Assembly (NCBI RefSeq): GCF_016591715.1
Contig: NZ_AP024109.1
Span: forward strand, 1,984,001-2,048,000
Direction: 5' to 3'
Source of the DNA: Mesorhizobium sp. J8
GTDB taxonomy: Bacteria; Pseudomonadota; Alphaproteobacteria; Rhizobiales; Rhizobiaceae
Length of the DNA: 64,000 nucleotides
In this document: positions 53,274 through 62,951 of the stretch, in pieces
Position numbering within the stretch: the first letter of the stretch is position 1
Layout of the letters: each line of letters starts with the position of its first letter
Notes under the pieces: model-generated
What the model was told of the DNA's origin: nothing
Database searches by the model: none
What the model saw: the letters and a program-made list of their open reading frames with translations, nothing else
Program-made: the position numbers and the translations under genes

Positions 53274-53855
53274 ATGACTGACGGCGTCGCGGAGCGTTCC
53301 CGTCCCCGGGATCGAATCCTGGAGACGGCGCAGGACATGTTCCACAAGCACGGCATCAAAGGCGTGGGCGTCGACGCCATCACCGAGGCTGCCGGCACCA
53401 ACAAGATGACGCTTTACCGTCATTTCGAGTCCAAGGACGAATTGATCATCGAATGCCTGCGCGCCACGGCGGCGAAGGCTTCAAGGATATGGGATGAGTT
53501 CGAGGCCAAGCATCCCGGCGACAAGCTCGCCCAGTTACACGCCTGGGTCCAGAAGGCTTCGGAATTGCTCAGCGCCGACAGCCGCGGCTGCGACATGGCC
53601 AATGCCGCCGTCGAGCTCACCGAAACCGATCACCCGGCCAGGCGCGTCATCAAGGAGCTGAAGGAAGCCCAGCGCGAGAAGTTGGTTACGCTTTGCCGCG
53701 ATGCCGGTATCGGCCAGGCCGAGCTTCTGGCCGACACGCTCTCGCTGCTGCTCGAAGGCGCGCGCGTCTCGATGCAGAGCGTCGGCGCCGAAGGCCCGAG
53801 CGCGCAATTCGTGCGCATGGCCGAAAGCCTGATCGCCTCGTTCCGGGCGCGCTGA
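53274..53855 (+). CDS. TetR-family regulator of the RND pump
   Basis: 193 residues. Helix-turn-helix at about residues 12-58 (AQDMFHKHGIKGVGVDAITE, AAGTNKMTLYRHFESKDEL), then a TetR_C-like domain. GAAAGGAG ribosome site before ATG 53274. Divergent from the 52784-53023 gene, with two operator copies in between. The protein probably releases DNA when a pump substrate binds. Confidence 0.9.
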   Translation: MTDGVAERSRPRDRILETAQDMFHKHGIKGVGVDAITEAAGTNKMTLYRHFESKDELIIECLRATAAKASRIWDEFEAKHPGDKLAQLHAWVQKASELLSADSRGCDMANAAVELTETDHPARRVIKELKEAQREKLVTLCRDAGIGQAELLADTLSLLLEGARVSMQSVGAEGPSAQFVRMAESLIASFRAR

Positions 53856-53910
53856 TCTCTTCGCCTCGTCCTGATTCTGCTATGCTGTCCCGGAAACGGG
53901 GCGCTAGACG

Positions 53911-54699
53911 ATGGGTCAGGCAAGTTTTCCGGAGATGTATGAGCGCTGGCTCGTGGGTCCTCTCTTCCGCCCTTGGGCCGAAGTGACCTTCGAAGAGGTC
54001 AAGCTCTCTCCAGGCCACCGTGTGTTGGACATCGCCTGCGGCACGGGAATAGTTGCCCGCGTTGCCAGGGAACGGCTCGGTGCCGCCGGATATGTCGTCG
54101 GCATCGACATCAACGCCGATATGCTTGCCGTGGCGCGCACCATGGCGCCAGACATCGATTGGCGCGTAGGCAATGCCGGCGCGCTGCCCCTCCATGTAGG
54201 AGAGCAGTTCGACGCGATCGTCTGTCAGCAGGGGCTGCAGTTCTTTCCCGATAAGCCCGCTGCGGCGGCGCAGATGCGGCGCGCGCTGGCGCAGGGCGGC
54301 CGGTTGGCGGTTGTCACCTGGCGCTCCGATGAGGAAATCCCATTCTTTCGAGAACTCCGCCGCGTCGCCGAGCGATTCCTCGGTCCAGTCGTGGACCTGC
54401 GCCACAGCTTTGGGAATGCGGCGCTGATCGAGGCGCTGCTCCGGGACGCCGGCTTCCACGACGTTCGATCAAGGACTATATCGCGCAGGATACACTTTGA
54501 GGACGGGGCGCCGCTCCTGCGATTGAACACGATGGCGCTGGTCGGCATGAGTGCTGCCGGCAAGGCAATGGCCGATCACGAACGCAAGCGTGTCGTGGAG
54601 GATATCGTGAGCGGGAGTGCGCCCGTCCTGCAGTCCTACGCCGATGGATCTGGAGTCGTTTTCGAACTCAGCTCCAATCTGGTGACAGCGAGAGGCTAG
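53911..54699 (+). CDS. Class I SAM-dependent methyltransferase
   Basis: 262 residues. SAM-binding motif I VLDIACGTGIVARVA (about residues 38-52), motif II VGIDINADML (about 63-72) and motif IV FDAIVCQQGLQFF (about 100-112) place it with UbiE-like methyltransferases. The substrate is unknown. The C-terminus is intact, but its stop codon TAG lies in the 4-base target duplication of the following insertion sequence. It is 55 bases after the TetR gene on the same strand. Confidence 0.85.
   Translation: MGQASFPEMYERWLVGPLFRPWAEVTFEEVKLSPGHRVLDIACGTGIVARVARERLGAAGYVVGIDINADMLAVARTMAPDIDWRVGNAGALPLHVGEQFDAIVCQQGLQFFPDKPAAAAQMRRALAQGGRLAVVTWRSDEEIPFFRELRRVAERFLGPVVDLRHSFGNAALIEALLRDAGFHDVRSRTISRRIHFEDGAPLLRLNTMALVGMSAAGKAMADHERKRVVEDIVSGSAPVLQSYADGSGVVFELSSNLVTARG
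54696..54699. other. Left copy of the CTAG target duplication
   Basis: CTAG directly left of the IS end; the mate is at 55722-55725. It holds the TAG stop of the methyltransferase gene. Confidence 0.8.
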
Positions 54700-55721
54700 G
54701 TGTCTAGTCCCGGAGTGTGGGGGAATCAGTCAAGCTGATCCTTCATTCAGGGATGAGCTATGGGACAGATACTCCACGGCAGCGCCACGACCACGCACGC
54801 CATCCGAGCAGCGATACAGCGATCGGAGGCTCCGCTCAAAGAACTCGCAGCGCAGCACGGTCTAAATCAGAAGACTGTCGCCAAGTGGCGAAAGCGGGCC
54901 TTCGTCCATGATGCGCCGATGGGTCCGAAGATTGTACGCTCCACCGTTCTGACGGCTCAGGAGGAGGCGATGATCGTCGCCTTCCGCAAGCATACGCTGC
55001 TGCCTCTGGATGACTGTCTCTATGCGCTGCAAGCGACAATCCCGCACCTGACGCGGTCGTCCTTGCATCGTTGCTTTCAGCGCCACGGGATCAGCCGCCT
55101 ACCCGAGGTCGCCGGCGACAGGCCGGCCAAACAGCCCTTCAAGCGCTACCCGATCGGCTATTTCCACATCGACATCGCCGAGGTTCGAACCGAAGAGGGT
55201 AAGCTCTACCTATTCGTGGCAGTGGATCGGACCTCGAAGTTCGCTTTCGCTCGGCTGATGCAGAAGGCGACCACAGTCACTGCAAGAGCTTTCCTCGACG
55301 AATTGGTCGAAGCCGTCCCCTACAAAATCCACACCGTGCTCACCGACAATGGCATCCAGTTCGCCGACCTGCCCAAGAACCGGAATGGCCCTACCGCGCG
55401 TTGGCGCGGCCATCCCTTCGACCGGACCTGCTGGAGGCATGGCATCCAGCACCGTCTCACCAAACCCAACCATCCATGGACCAACGGTCAGGTCGAACGG
55501 ATGAACCGAACGCTAAAAGAGGCAACTGTCCGGCGATATCACTACGAGACCCACCGACAACTTGAAAATCACCTTGCTGCCTTCCTCAACGGATACAACT
55601 TCGCCAGGCGGCTAAAGACCCTTCACGGCCTTACACCTTACGAAGCCATCTGTGCGGCATGGGCCAAACAGCCAGAAAGGTTCCGGCTCAATCCCGTCCA
55701 CTTGACCTCGGGACTGAACAC
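54700..55721 (+). mobile_element. IS481-family insertion sequence, 1022 bp
   Basis: Bounded by imperfect inverted ends: the left end starts GTGTCTAGTCCCG and the right end, read inward, starts GTGTTCAGTCCCG. CTAG flanks both ends (54696-54699 and 55722-55725), the target duplication; insertion into CTAG is a known IS481 preference. It carries one transposase gene. The element split a CTAGAGCAATTCC repeat-type sequence right after the methyltransferase gene. Confidence 0.88.
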
Positions 55722-55725
55722 CTAG
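54760..55725 (+). CDS. IS481-family transposase
   Basis: 321 residues. N-terminal helix-turn-helix (RSEAPLKELAAQHGLNQKTV, residues 21-40), then the rve/integrase core. The DDE triad is likely Asp138 (YFHIDIAEV), Asp196 (VLTDNGIQF) and Glu246 (NGQVERMNR). AGGGA precedes ATG 54760. The last sense codon is ACC at the element end and the stop TAG comes from the flanking CTAG, so translation finishes outside the element. Intact, so potentially active. Confidence 0.92.
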   Translation: MGQILHGSATTTHAIRAAIQRSEAPLKELAAQHGLNQKTVAKWRKRAFVHDAPMGPKIVRSTVLTAQEEAMIVAFRKHTLLPLDDCLYALQATIPHLTRSSLHRCFQRHGISRLPEVAGDRPAKQPFKRYPIGYFHIDIAEVRTEEGKLYLFVAVDRTSKFAFARLMQKATTVTARAFLDELVEAVPYKIHTVLTDNGIQFADLPKNRNGPTARWRGHPFDRTCWRHGIQHRLTKPNHPWTNGQVERMNRTLKEATVRRYHYETHRQLENHLAAFLNGYNFARRLKTLHGLTPYEAICAAWAKQPERFRLNPVHLTSGLNT

Positions 55726-55726
55726 A

Positions 55727-55769
55727 GCAATTCCAGGAAAAGTGTGAGCGGTTTTCCGTCCGGAATTGC
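55727..55769. repeat. Dispersed short palindrome, family 5 (second copy)
   Basis: GCAATTCC-A-GGAAAA ... TTTTCC-GTCC-GGAATTGC, same arms as the copy at 32384 in the tmm leader. It begins one base after the right CTAG of the insertion sequence. Confidence 0.8.
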
Positions 55770-55838
55770 GGCAATTCAAAGAGATAGCGCGTAGCTGGTC
55801 AGCATCAGATGGGCTGGCTCCGCCTTTGGCGCAAAGAA

Positions 55839-55872
55839 AAGCCCGCTGCCGGGAGGAGGAGGCAGCGGGCTT
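55839..55872 (-). terminator. Terminator of the sugar ABC / LacI operon
   Basis: Perfect 12-base stem AAGCCCGCTGCC / GGCAGCGGGCTT with a 10-base loop. On the minus strand it is followed by TTCTTTGCG, so it fits the end of the leftward operon that closes with the LacI gene at 56055. Confidence 0.8.
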
Positions 55873-56054
55873 CGATTTCGAACACGGCACGGGAGGAGGT
55901 GTACCGCATTCACCGTCGGTGTCTGGGAGGAGGAAGACATCCGACAAGTGAATAGATACGAGCTGCCCAACGATTCGGCAATTGCGAAGCGTGCATAGCT
56001 GCTGTGCAGAATTGCGGCATCAATCGTCAGACAATTCGCGAACCCCTCGGCCAG

Positions 56055-57077
56055 CTACTGCACCGGCACATTTTCCTTGAAGATCAGTCGCGGCTCGATG
56101 AATTTCTTGGTCAGATAGGGCGCCGACGAGGCGATCGAGCCGAGCAGGCGGATCACGGACTGCTCGGCGATCAGCCGCGCATTCTGGTCGATGACGACAT
56201 CGGCGAGATCGTCGACGAGATAGCGGCGCGTTTCCTTGGTCAGGTCGTGGCAGATGAAGACCGGCTTCCTGCGCGGCTTGGCTTCCAGCAACGCCTTGGC
56301 GACGCCGGAGCGTCCGGCCCCGACGCAGTAGATGCCGAGCAGGTCCGGTTCGTCGTGCAGCGCCTTGATGGTCGCGCGGTAGCTGGCATCCGGCTCGTCG
56401 TTGATCTCGACAGCGCTGGAGACGGCGAGGTCGGGAAATTCTTCGGCGAGCACCGAGCGAAAACCCATCTCGCGTTCCTCGTGGCCGCGATAGGAGCGCG
56501 AGCCGACCACCATCGCCAGATGCCCGGTGCGGCCGCCTAGGAAGCGGCCCATCAGCAGCGCCGCCGTGCGTCCCGCCACGCGATTGTCGATGCCGACATA
56601 GGCCGAACGGGGCGCGGCCGGCACATCGGAAATCAGCGTGACCAGCCTGATCCCGGCATCGACCAGCTCGCGCAGGATGTTGCGCGTGCGCGGGTGGTCG
56701 ACGGCGATCACGCCGACGCCATTGGCCTTGAGCGAAAGATTCTCCACCGCGCCCTGGAGCGCGCCGGGCGAGATGCCGGCAAGGTTGTGGATGCGGCAGG
56801 AAGTGACCAGCGGCAGGCGCGCCGCGTAATCCTCGATGTGGTGGGCAAGGTCGGCCATGAAAGCATTGGAGCCGATCGGCAGGAAGAATTCGAGATGTGC
56901 CGGCTTCGACGGCAGCACGACCTGGTCGAGCGTCGGCAGATAGCCGAGCTGCTTGGCCGCTTCCATCACCCGCTGTCGGTTGGCCGCACTTGCGCCCGGA
57001 CGGTTGTTCAGCACCCGGTCGACGGTTGCGGTCGACAGGCCGCAACTCCTGGCAATATCGGCCACGGTGGCTTTCAT
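56055..57077 (-). CDS. LacI-family regulator of the sugar operon
   Basis: 340 residues from ATG 57077 (MKATVADIARSCGLSTATVD); ATG 57089 four codons upstream is also possible. The helix-turn-helix and hinge region STATVDRVLNNRPGASAANR lie at residues 14-33. A periplasmic-binding-protein-like sugar domain follows (GVGVIAVDHPRTRNILRELV; about residues 120-139). Last gene of the leftward sugar ABC operon; it probably controls it through the ATTGC/GCAAT site near 60113. Confidence 0.88.
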   Translation of the reverse strand: MKATVADIARSCGLSTATVDRVLNNRPGASAANRQRVMEAAKQLGYLPTLDQVVLPSKPAHLEFFLPIGSNAFMADLAHHIEDYAARLPLVTSCRIHNLAGISPGALQGAVENLSLKANGVGVIAVDHPRTRNILRELVDAGIRLVTLISDVPAAPRSAYVGIDNRVAGRTAALLMGRFLGGRTGHLAMVVGSRSYRGHEEREMGFRSVLAEEFPDLAVSSAVEINDEPDASYRATIKALHDEPDLLGIYCVGAGRSGVAKALLEAKPRRKPVFICHDLTKETRRYLVDDLADVVIDQNARLIAEQSVIRLLGSIASSAPYLTKKFIEPRLIFKENVPVQ

Positions 57078-57120
57078 GGGTCCAGTCATAGGATTTGATC
57101 CGAGCCCGTGTCAGCTAAAA

Positions 57121-57915
<795 letters not shown>

Positions 57916-57919
57916 CGTC

Positions 57920-58906
57920 TTAAGTCCCCGCTTGGTGCCGGCGTTCGAGCCACGAGTGCAGCGCCATCATGCCGAGGATGATCGCGCCGATGAAGATGTT
58001 GTAGGCGAGCCCCGGCACGCCGATCAGCACGATGCCGTTGCGCATCACGCGCAGGATCAGGATGCCGAGGACCGTGCCGATGATGGTGCCGCGCCCGCCG
58101 GTCAGCGCCGTGCCGCCGATCACCACCATGGCGATGACCTCTAGCTCGTAGCCCGTGCCGCTGTTGGGGTTGGCCGCGGAGGTGCGCAGCGACGAGATCA
58201 CGCCGGCGAGCGAGGCCATCACCGCCGAGAGGACGAACAGGCCGACCTTGACTCGGTTGACGTTGACGCCGCGTGCACGCGCCGCGTTCGGATTGCCGCC
58301 GGCCGCCTGGATCCAGTTGCCGGTGCGGCTCTGCGTCAGCACGTAGCCGAGGATGATCGCAGCACCAATGAACCAGAACAGCGAGGCATAGATGCGGAAC
58401 GGGCCGACATAGAAGTCGCCGACCAGGACGTTCGCCAGCCAGCTGCTTTCGGCGCTCCAGGTCCGCTGCGGGAAGCCGTCGGTGATGAACAGCGCCGTGC
58501 CGCGCACGACCAGCAGCATGCCGAGCGTCACCAGGAAGGACGGGATCTTGAGCTGGGTGACGAACCAGCCATTCACCAGCCCGATCAGCGCGGCAACGAT
58601 CAGCGCGATCAGCAGGCCCACCTCCAGCGAGGTGATGCCGCTGTTGTAGAGGGTCCACATCAGCACCGGCGAGAAGCCGAACAGCGAGCCGACGGAAAGA
58701 TCGAATTCGCCCGATGTCATCAGCAGCGTCATCGCCAGCGCGATCAGGCCGAGCTCGACGGTGAAGGCCAGGATGTTGGAGATGTTCTGCGGCGACAGGA
58801 AGTCGGGATTGATGCCCCAGAAGACGGCGAGCTCGACGACGAGCAGCACCAGCGGGCCGAATTCCGGGCGCGCGATCAGGCGTTGGACGAAGGAACGGTT
58901 TTCCAT
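57920..58906 (-). CDS. Sugar ABC transporter permease, RbsC/FrcC type
   Basis: 328 residues with about ten membrane segments; ATG 58906 (MENRSFVQRLIARPEFGPLV). The motif GRGTIIGTVLGILILRVMRNG near residue 275 and the upstream ALTGG are typical of CUT2 permeases. The open frame extends 30 codons further but lacks a ribosome site. Follows the binding-protein gene after 99 bases. Confidence 0.9.
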   Translation of the reverse strand: MENRSFVQRLIARPEFGPLVLLVVELAVFWGINPDFLSPQNISNILAFTVELGLIALAMTLLMTSGEFDLSVGSLFGFSPVLMWTLYNSGITSLEVGLLIALIVAALIGLVNGWFVTQLKIPSFLVTLGMLLVVRGTALFITDGFPQRTWSAESSWLANVLVGDFYVGPFRIYASLFWFIGAAIILGYVLTQSRTGNWIQAAGGNPNAARARGVNVNRVKVGLFVLSAVMASLAGVISSLRTSAANPNSGTGYELEVIAMVVIGGTALTGGRGTIIGTVLGILILRVMRNGIVLIGVPGLAYNIFIGAIILGMMALHSWLERRHQAGT

Positions 58907-59005
58907 TGAACCCGCGACGTTACGGCCGGCCTGCCTGTGAAGGCGGGCGCGGCGGGACGGGAAAAGGCGGCCGCGGCGTTGCCGTCGCGGCCGCACGGAT
59001 CAGGA

Positions 59006-59938
59006 TTATTTGCCGGACAGGATCTTGTCGTAGACGCCGGCGGTATCCTTCTCATAGAGCGCGCCGGTGATGACGTTGAAGCCCGGGGGAATGCCGGCGG
59101 AGGCCATCGCCGCCATAGACAGCGCGATGTAGCTGGTCGCCTGCGGATCCTGCCACTGCGCGGCGTTGACATAGCCGTTCAGCACTTCCTGCGTGGTGTC
59201 GAGCGAGTTGCCCCAGCCGACCACCGGGATCTCGCCCGGCTTGACGCCGACCTGGTCGAACACGCGCTTGATCGAGCCGGTGACGAGGTCGCCAAGGCCG
59301 ATGATCGCCTTCACCTTGCCCTTGTGAGCGGTGAGATAGTCGACCATGCGGTTGATCACTTCGGCCTGGTCGAGCGTCGCTTCGGTCACCTCATAGGTGA
59401 TACCGGCCGGCCCAAATACGCTCTTGATGCCTTCCTCTTCCTGCACGCCATAGGTGGCGCCGGGAACCTCGACGGGCATCCAGACGAAGTCGCCTTTCTT
59501 CACCAGGCCCTTGTCGACCAGGTATTGCGCCCAGTGCTTGCCGAAGGTGACGTTGTCGCCGCCGACATAGGCGTTGAAGTTGGCCTTCGGATCGGGTGTG
59601 TTGAAGTTGATGATCGGGATGTTGGCCGCGCGCGCCTCCTTGGCGAGCTCGACAAGGCTGCCCGGATCGGGGCTGGTGGTGACGATGCCGTCGGCCTTGG
59701 CCGAGATGGCGGCGCGGATCGCCTCCTGCTGCGAGGCAACGTCGCCATTGTGGAAGGACGTGTTGACCTTGTTGCCGGTGTCGCTCGCCCACTGCTTGGC
59801 GCCGGCCAGGAAATAGGTCCAGACCGGATCGGCCGGGCCGCCATGCGAAATCCAGTAAAACGTCTTGGCCTGCGCCATCGCCGGAATGGCGAGCATGGCG
59901 ATCAAGCCAAGGACGAGCAGTCTTAGCCGCGAAAGCAT
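59006..59938 (-). CDS. Sugar-binding periplasmic protein (CUT2 type)
   Basis: 310 residues. ATG 59938 with GGGAGGA 5 bases upstream. A Sec signal peptide of about 26 residues (LLVLGLIAMLAIPAMAQA) precedes the mature KTFYWISHGG. The periplasmic-binding 4 fold is shown by ADGIVTTSPDPGSLVELAKE and VGGDNVTFGKHW. First gene of the sugar ABC operon. The sugar is unidentified. Confidence 0.9.
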   Translation of the reverse strand: MLSRLRLLVLGLIAMLAIPAMAQAKTFYWISHGGPADPVWTYFLAGAKQWASDTGNKVNTSFHNGDVASQQEAIRAAISAKADGIVTTSPDPGSLVELAKEARAANIPIINFNTPDPKANFNAYVGGDNVTFGKHWAQYLVDKGLVKKGDFVWMPVEVPGATYGVQEEEGIKSVFGPAGITYEVTEATLDQAEVINRMVDYLTAHKGKVKAIIGLGDLVTGSIKRVFDQVGVKPGEIPVVGWGNSLDTTQEVLNGYVNAAQWQDPQATSYIALSMAAMASAGIPPGFNVITGALYEKDTAGVYDKILSGK

Positions 59939-59979
59939 TCGATTCCTCCCATGTTGAAACTCTCCTCCTGGATCGGCGC

Positions 59980-60000
59980 GACGCGGTCCTGGACCGCGTC
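59980..60000 (-). other. Stem-loop in the binding-protein 5' leader
   Basis: GACGCGGTCC and GGACCGCGTC are perfect complements with a single-base centre, 42-62 bases upstream of the binding-protein start. It could slow or shield translation. It also resembles a palindromic protein site. Confidence 0.45.
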
Positions 60001-60112
60001 TCCTGCCGGCGCCGACCGGAATGTCTAGAGCATTCTCTTTTTCCGGCGCTGGCAAGCCTCCATCGCCAATGGATGTTGGGTGAGGCGCGCGCGCCATCAG
60101 CAATCCCATCAG

Positions 60113-60129
60113 ATTGCATCAGTCGCAAT
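60113..60129. promoter_or_regulatory. Candidate LacI operator
   Basis: ATTGC-N7-GCAAT inverted repeat 175 bases before the binding-protein gene, with another GCAAT half-site at about 60100-60104. The sequence style fits LacI-family sites. Low confidence. Confidence 0.35.
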
Positions 60130-60208
60130 GATATTTTCGGGGGCGAGCGGTGCCGTCGCCCATCATGTTGCGTGACGGGCTTTTGACGGCATCGCTTGTG
60201 GTGCAACG

Positions 60209-61366
60209 CTAGATAAGATCGGCCTTCGCCAGGTCGCGCATCAGATGGCTGGCGCCGTACGTCCAGTGCGGACAGTCGGGCGACAAGCGCACCCGGTTGG
60301 TGAGCGCGCCGAGCTTTTCCGACGAGATGGTGACGATGTCGCCTATCCTGTGGGTAAAGCCCTTGCCCTTCTCGCCGCGATCCTTCGACGGCACGAACAT
60401 GGTGCCGAGATAGAGCGCCAGCCCGTCGGGATACTGGTGATGCGGCCCTATTGCCGCCTCGACCAATTCCTCCGGCGAGCGGCTGATTTCCGCCATCGAG
60501 CTTGAGCCCTCCAGCGAGAAGCCGTCCTCGCCCTCGACGCTCAGTCGTACGGTGGCGCGCTTCACGTCGGCGATGGAAAAGGTCTCGTCGAACAGCCGGA
60601 TGAACGGTCCGAGCGAGGCGGAGGCATTGTTGTCCTTGGCTTTGCCGAGCAGCAGCGCCGAGCGCCCCTCGACGTCGCGCAGGTTGACGTCGTTGCCGAG
60701 CGTGGCCCCGACGATGCGGCCCGAACTGTCGGCGATCATGGCGATCTCCGGCTCCGGATTGTTCCAGGTGGAGACCGGATGCAGCCCGACATCGGCGCCG
60801 AAGCCGACGGACGCCATCGGCTGGCATTTGGTGAAGATCTCGGCGTCCGGACCGATGCCCACTTCCAGATATTGCGACCAGGCGCCGCGCGAAATCAGCT
60901 TGGCCTTGATCTCCATCGCTTCCGGCGAACCGGGCTTGAGCTTCGACAGATCGTGGCCGATCAGCCCGGCGATGTCGGCGCGGATGGCGTCCGCCTTTTC
61001 CGCCGAGCCTCGCGCCTGCTCCTCGATGACGCGCTCGAGCAGGCTGACGACAAAGGTGACGCCGGAGGCCTTCACCGCCTGCAGGTCGACGGGCGACAGC
61101 AGGACGGGTTTCGCGGCGTCGCGTTTGGCCTCGAAGCTGTTCGCGGCAATGTCGGCGAGTGAACCGATAGGCTTGCCCTTGGCCGAGCGCACATAACCGG
61201 TCGGATCCTTCAACTCGCAAAGGTCGCGCACCGTGGGCGCCGCGTGCGAGGTGATGTCGATGACCTCACCGTCACGCACCGTCACCACCAGCGGGTGGGA
61301 AGTGGCGCTGGTCTTGGCGCGGCCGACAAAAGTTCCATCGGCGGGCAGGCGGGTCGGATCGGTCAT
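60209..61366 (-). CDS. Fumarylacetoacetate-hydrolase-fold enzyme (possible 2-keto-3-deoxy sugar acid dehydratase)
   Basis: 385 residues. The C-terminal FAH fold holds metal ligands in NNPEPEIAMI (about residue 202) and the block GNDVNLRDVEGRSALLLGKA (about 225). Length and the long N-terminal part fit the sugar-acid dehydratase group (XylX-like), which give alpha-ketoglutarate semialdehyde. GAGAGGA precedes ATG 61366. Upstream of a sugar importer on the same strand, so a catabolic partner is plausible. Confidence 0.78.
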   Translation of the reverse strand: MTDPTRLPADGTFVGRAKTSATSHPLVVTVRDGEVIDITSHAAPTVRDLCELKDPTGYVRSAKGKPIGSLADIAANSFEAKRDAAKPVLLSPVDLQAVKASGVTFVVSLLERVIEEQARGSAEKADAIRADIAGLIGHDLSKLKPGSPEAMEIKAKLISRGAWSQYLEVGIGPDAEIFTKCQPMASVGFGADVGLHPVSTWNNPEPEIAMIADSSGRIVGATLGNDVNLRDVEGRSALLLGKAKDNNASASLGPFIRLFDETFSIADVKRATVRLSVEGEDGFSLEGSSSMAEISRSPEELVEAAIGPHHQYPDGLALYLGTMFVPSKDRGEKGKGFTHRIGDIVTISSEKLGALTNRVRLSPDCPHWTYGASHLMRDLAKADLI

Positions 61367-61548
61367 GGCATCATTCCTCTCGATTGTCGCGCGGCACTTT
61401 CCCCGGATTTCGCGGAAAGGTCTATCCCGCCAGCCGCAAGATTTATGGCCGTCCGTGTGCTGTCACACCGCCACGGCCGAACTGGCCCATCGAAGCGCTC
61501 TTTCAAATCCATGAAATCGACAATAGGATTTTCACGAAGCTTCAGCGC

Positions 61549-62844
61549 GTGGGTGACCTCTTGGCCGCAGCCTTTTCCGATCCGATCTGGCAAAAACCGC
61601 AAACGGCGCCGGCGTTTCGGTCCGAACTGTCATCGGGCGGCACGCTCGATGCCGTCGTCGTCGGCGGCGGCATCATGGGCCTGTCGTCCGCTTTGCACGC
61701 GGCGCGCGCGGGCCTTTCCGTCCAGATTCTCGATGCCGGCGCGATCGGGCAGGGCGCTTCGGGCCTGAACGGCGGCCAGGTCATCCCCGGCCTCAAATAC
61801 GATCCGGAATGGCTGATCGAACACTTCGGCAAGGAACGCGGCGAAGCCCTGGTCGCGTTCGCCGCCTCGACGGCCGATGCCGTGTTCGATGTGATCCGCG
61901 ACGAGAAGCTGGCCGTGCCGTTCACGCGCAATGGGTGGATCCAGGCGGCGCACACCGAGACCGCGCTGAAGGCGGCGGCGAACCGCGATCGCCAATGGCG
62001 GGCGCGCGGCGCCGACGTCAAGCTGCTCGACCGGGCTGGGATCGCGGCGATGACCGGCGCTAGGGGTTATCTCGGCGGCTGGCTCGACCGCCGCGCCGGC
62101 GTTATCGACCCGCTATCCTATACGCTCGAGCTCGCCCGTGTCGCCTCGGCCGCCGGCGCCAAGATCGCCGAGCAGCGGAAAGTGGTGAAACTCAGCAAGG
62201 AAGCCGGCGTCTGGCGGATCTCGATACATGGCGGCGCCGAACTGCGCGCCAGGTCGGTCCTGCTTGCTACCAACGCCTACACGGATGGCCTGCTGCCGGA
62301 CCTCGCGCAAACAATCGTGCCGCTGCATTCCTTCCAGATCGCCACCGCGCCGCTGCCGGCGGAGCTTGCCGCAAGCATCCTGCCGGGCGGCCAGGCCGTC
62401 TCCGATTCCCGCCGCATCCTCGTCTACTACCGAAAGAGCCCCGACGGCCGGATGGTGCTTGGCGGACGCGGTCGCATGGCGCTGCCCTCGAGCGCGGCCG
62501 ACTGGGCGCATCTCGAACGCGCGCTCATCCGCCTCTATCCGGCGCTTGCCGGCATCGCCATCGAGAAGCGCTGGTTCGGCCGCGTGGCGCTGACGCCGGA
62601 TCACCTGCCGCACCTGCATGAGCCGGAAAAGGGCCTGCTTGCCGTTGTCGGCTGCCAGGGCAGGGGCGTCGGCCTGATGAGCGCGCTGGGCAAGCGCATG
62701 GCGAGCTACCTTGCGAGCGGCGATGCCGGGCAGCTGCCGTTTCCGCTGTCACCGATCAAGCCGATCCCGTTCCACGCTTTCCGCCAGGTCGGCGTTGCCG
62801 CCGCGATCACCTGGTATCGCGTGCTCGACGCATTCGAGCGCTGA
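61549..62844 (+). CDS. FAD-dependent amine oxidoreductase (DadA/PuuB-like)
   Basis: 431 residues from GTG 61549; the frame is open to 61384 without a good site. The Rossmann motif VVGGGIMGLSSALHAARAGL is near residues 35-54, then GASGLNGGQVIPGL (about 65-78). The C-terminal FAD block is GCQGRGVGLMSALGKRMASY (about 370-389). These oxidise secondary amines or D-amino acids; PuuB acts on gamma-glutamylputrescine. It lies 107 bases before polyamine-type ABC permease genes, so a polyamine or related amine is the likely substrate. Confidence 0.83.
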   Translation: MGDLLAAAFSDPIWQKPQTAPAFRSELSSGGTLDAVVVGGGIMGLSSALHAARAGLSVQILDAGAIGQGASGLNGGQVIPGLKYDPEWLIEHFGKERGEALVAFAASTADAVFDVIRDEKLAVPFTRNGWIQAAHTETALKAAANRDRQWRARGADVKLLDRAGIAAMTGARGYLGGWLDRRAGVIDPLSYTLELARVASAAGAKIAEQRKVVKLSKEAGVWRISIHGGAELRARSVLLATNAYTDGLLPDLAQTIVPLHSFQIATAPLPAELAASILPGGQAVSDSRRILVYYRKSPDGRMVLGGRGRMALPSSAADWAHLERALIRLYPALAGIAIEKRWFGRVALTPDHLPHLHEPEKGLLAVVGCQGRGVGLMSALGKRMASYLASGDAGQLPFPLSPIKPIPFHAFRQVGVAAAITWYRVLDAFER

Positions 62845-62951
62845 CGCCAACGCGTGCGGCGCACAAGCGATTCAGCTTGACAGCTTCATGAATATGAAAA
62901 AGCATTAGACAATTTCAGAATTCCGACGGGGAGTGCCCGATAGGCAATCAG

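Larger units (their letters stand above)
55726..56054. other. Gap after the insertion sequence
   Basis: 329 bases without a supported gene. It holds the family-5 palindrome (55727-55769), a terminator (55839-55872) and low-value short frames that overlap these elements. The repeat continues the CTAGAGCAATTCC sequence that the insertion interrupted. Confidence 0.6.

Noticed and set aside
55766..55970. Short open frames after the insertion sequence
   Set aside because: They overlap a terminator hairpin and a repeat; no coding evidence.
61384..61548. N-terminal extension of the FAD oxidoreductase
   Set aside because: The extra 55 residues precede the normal family start and contain no conserved motif; GTG 61549 is more likely.
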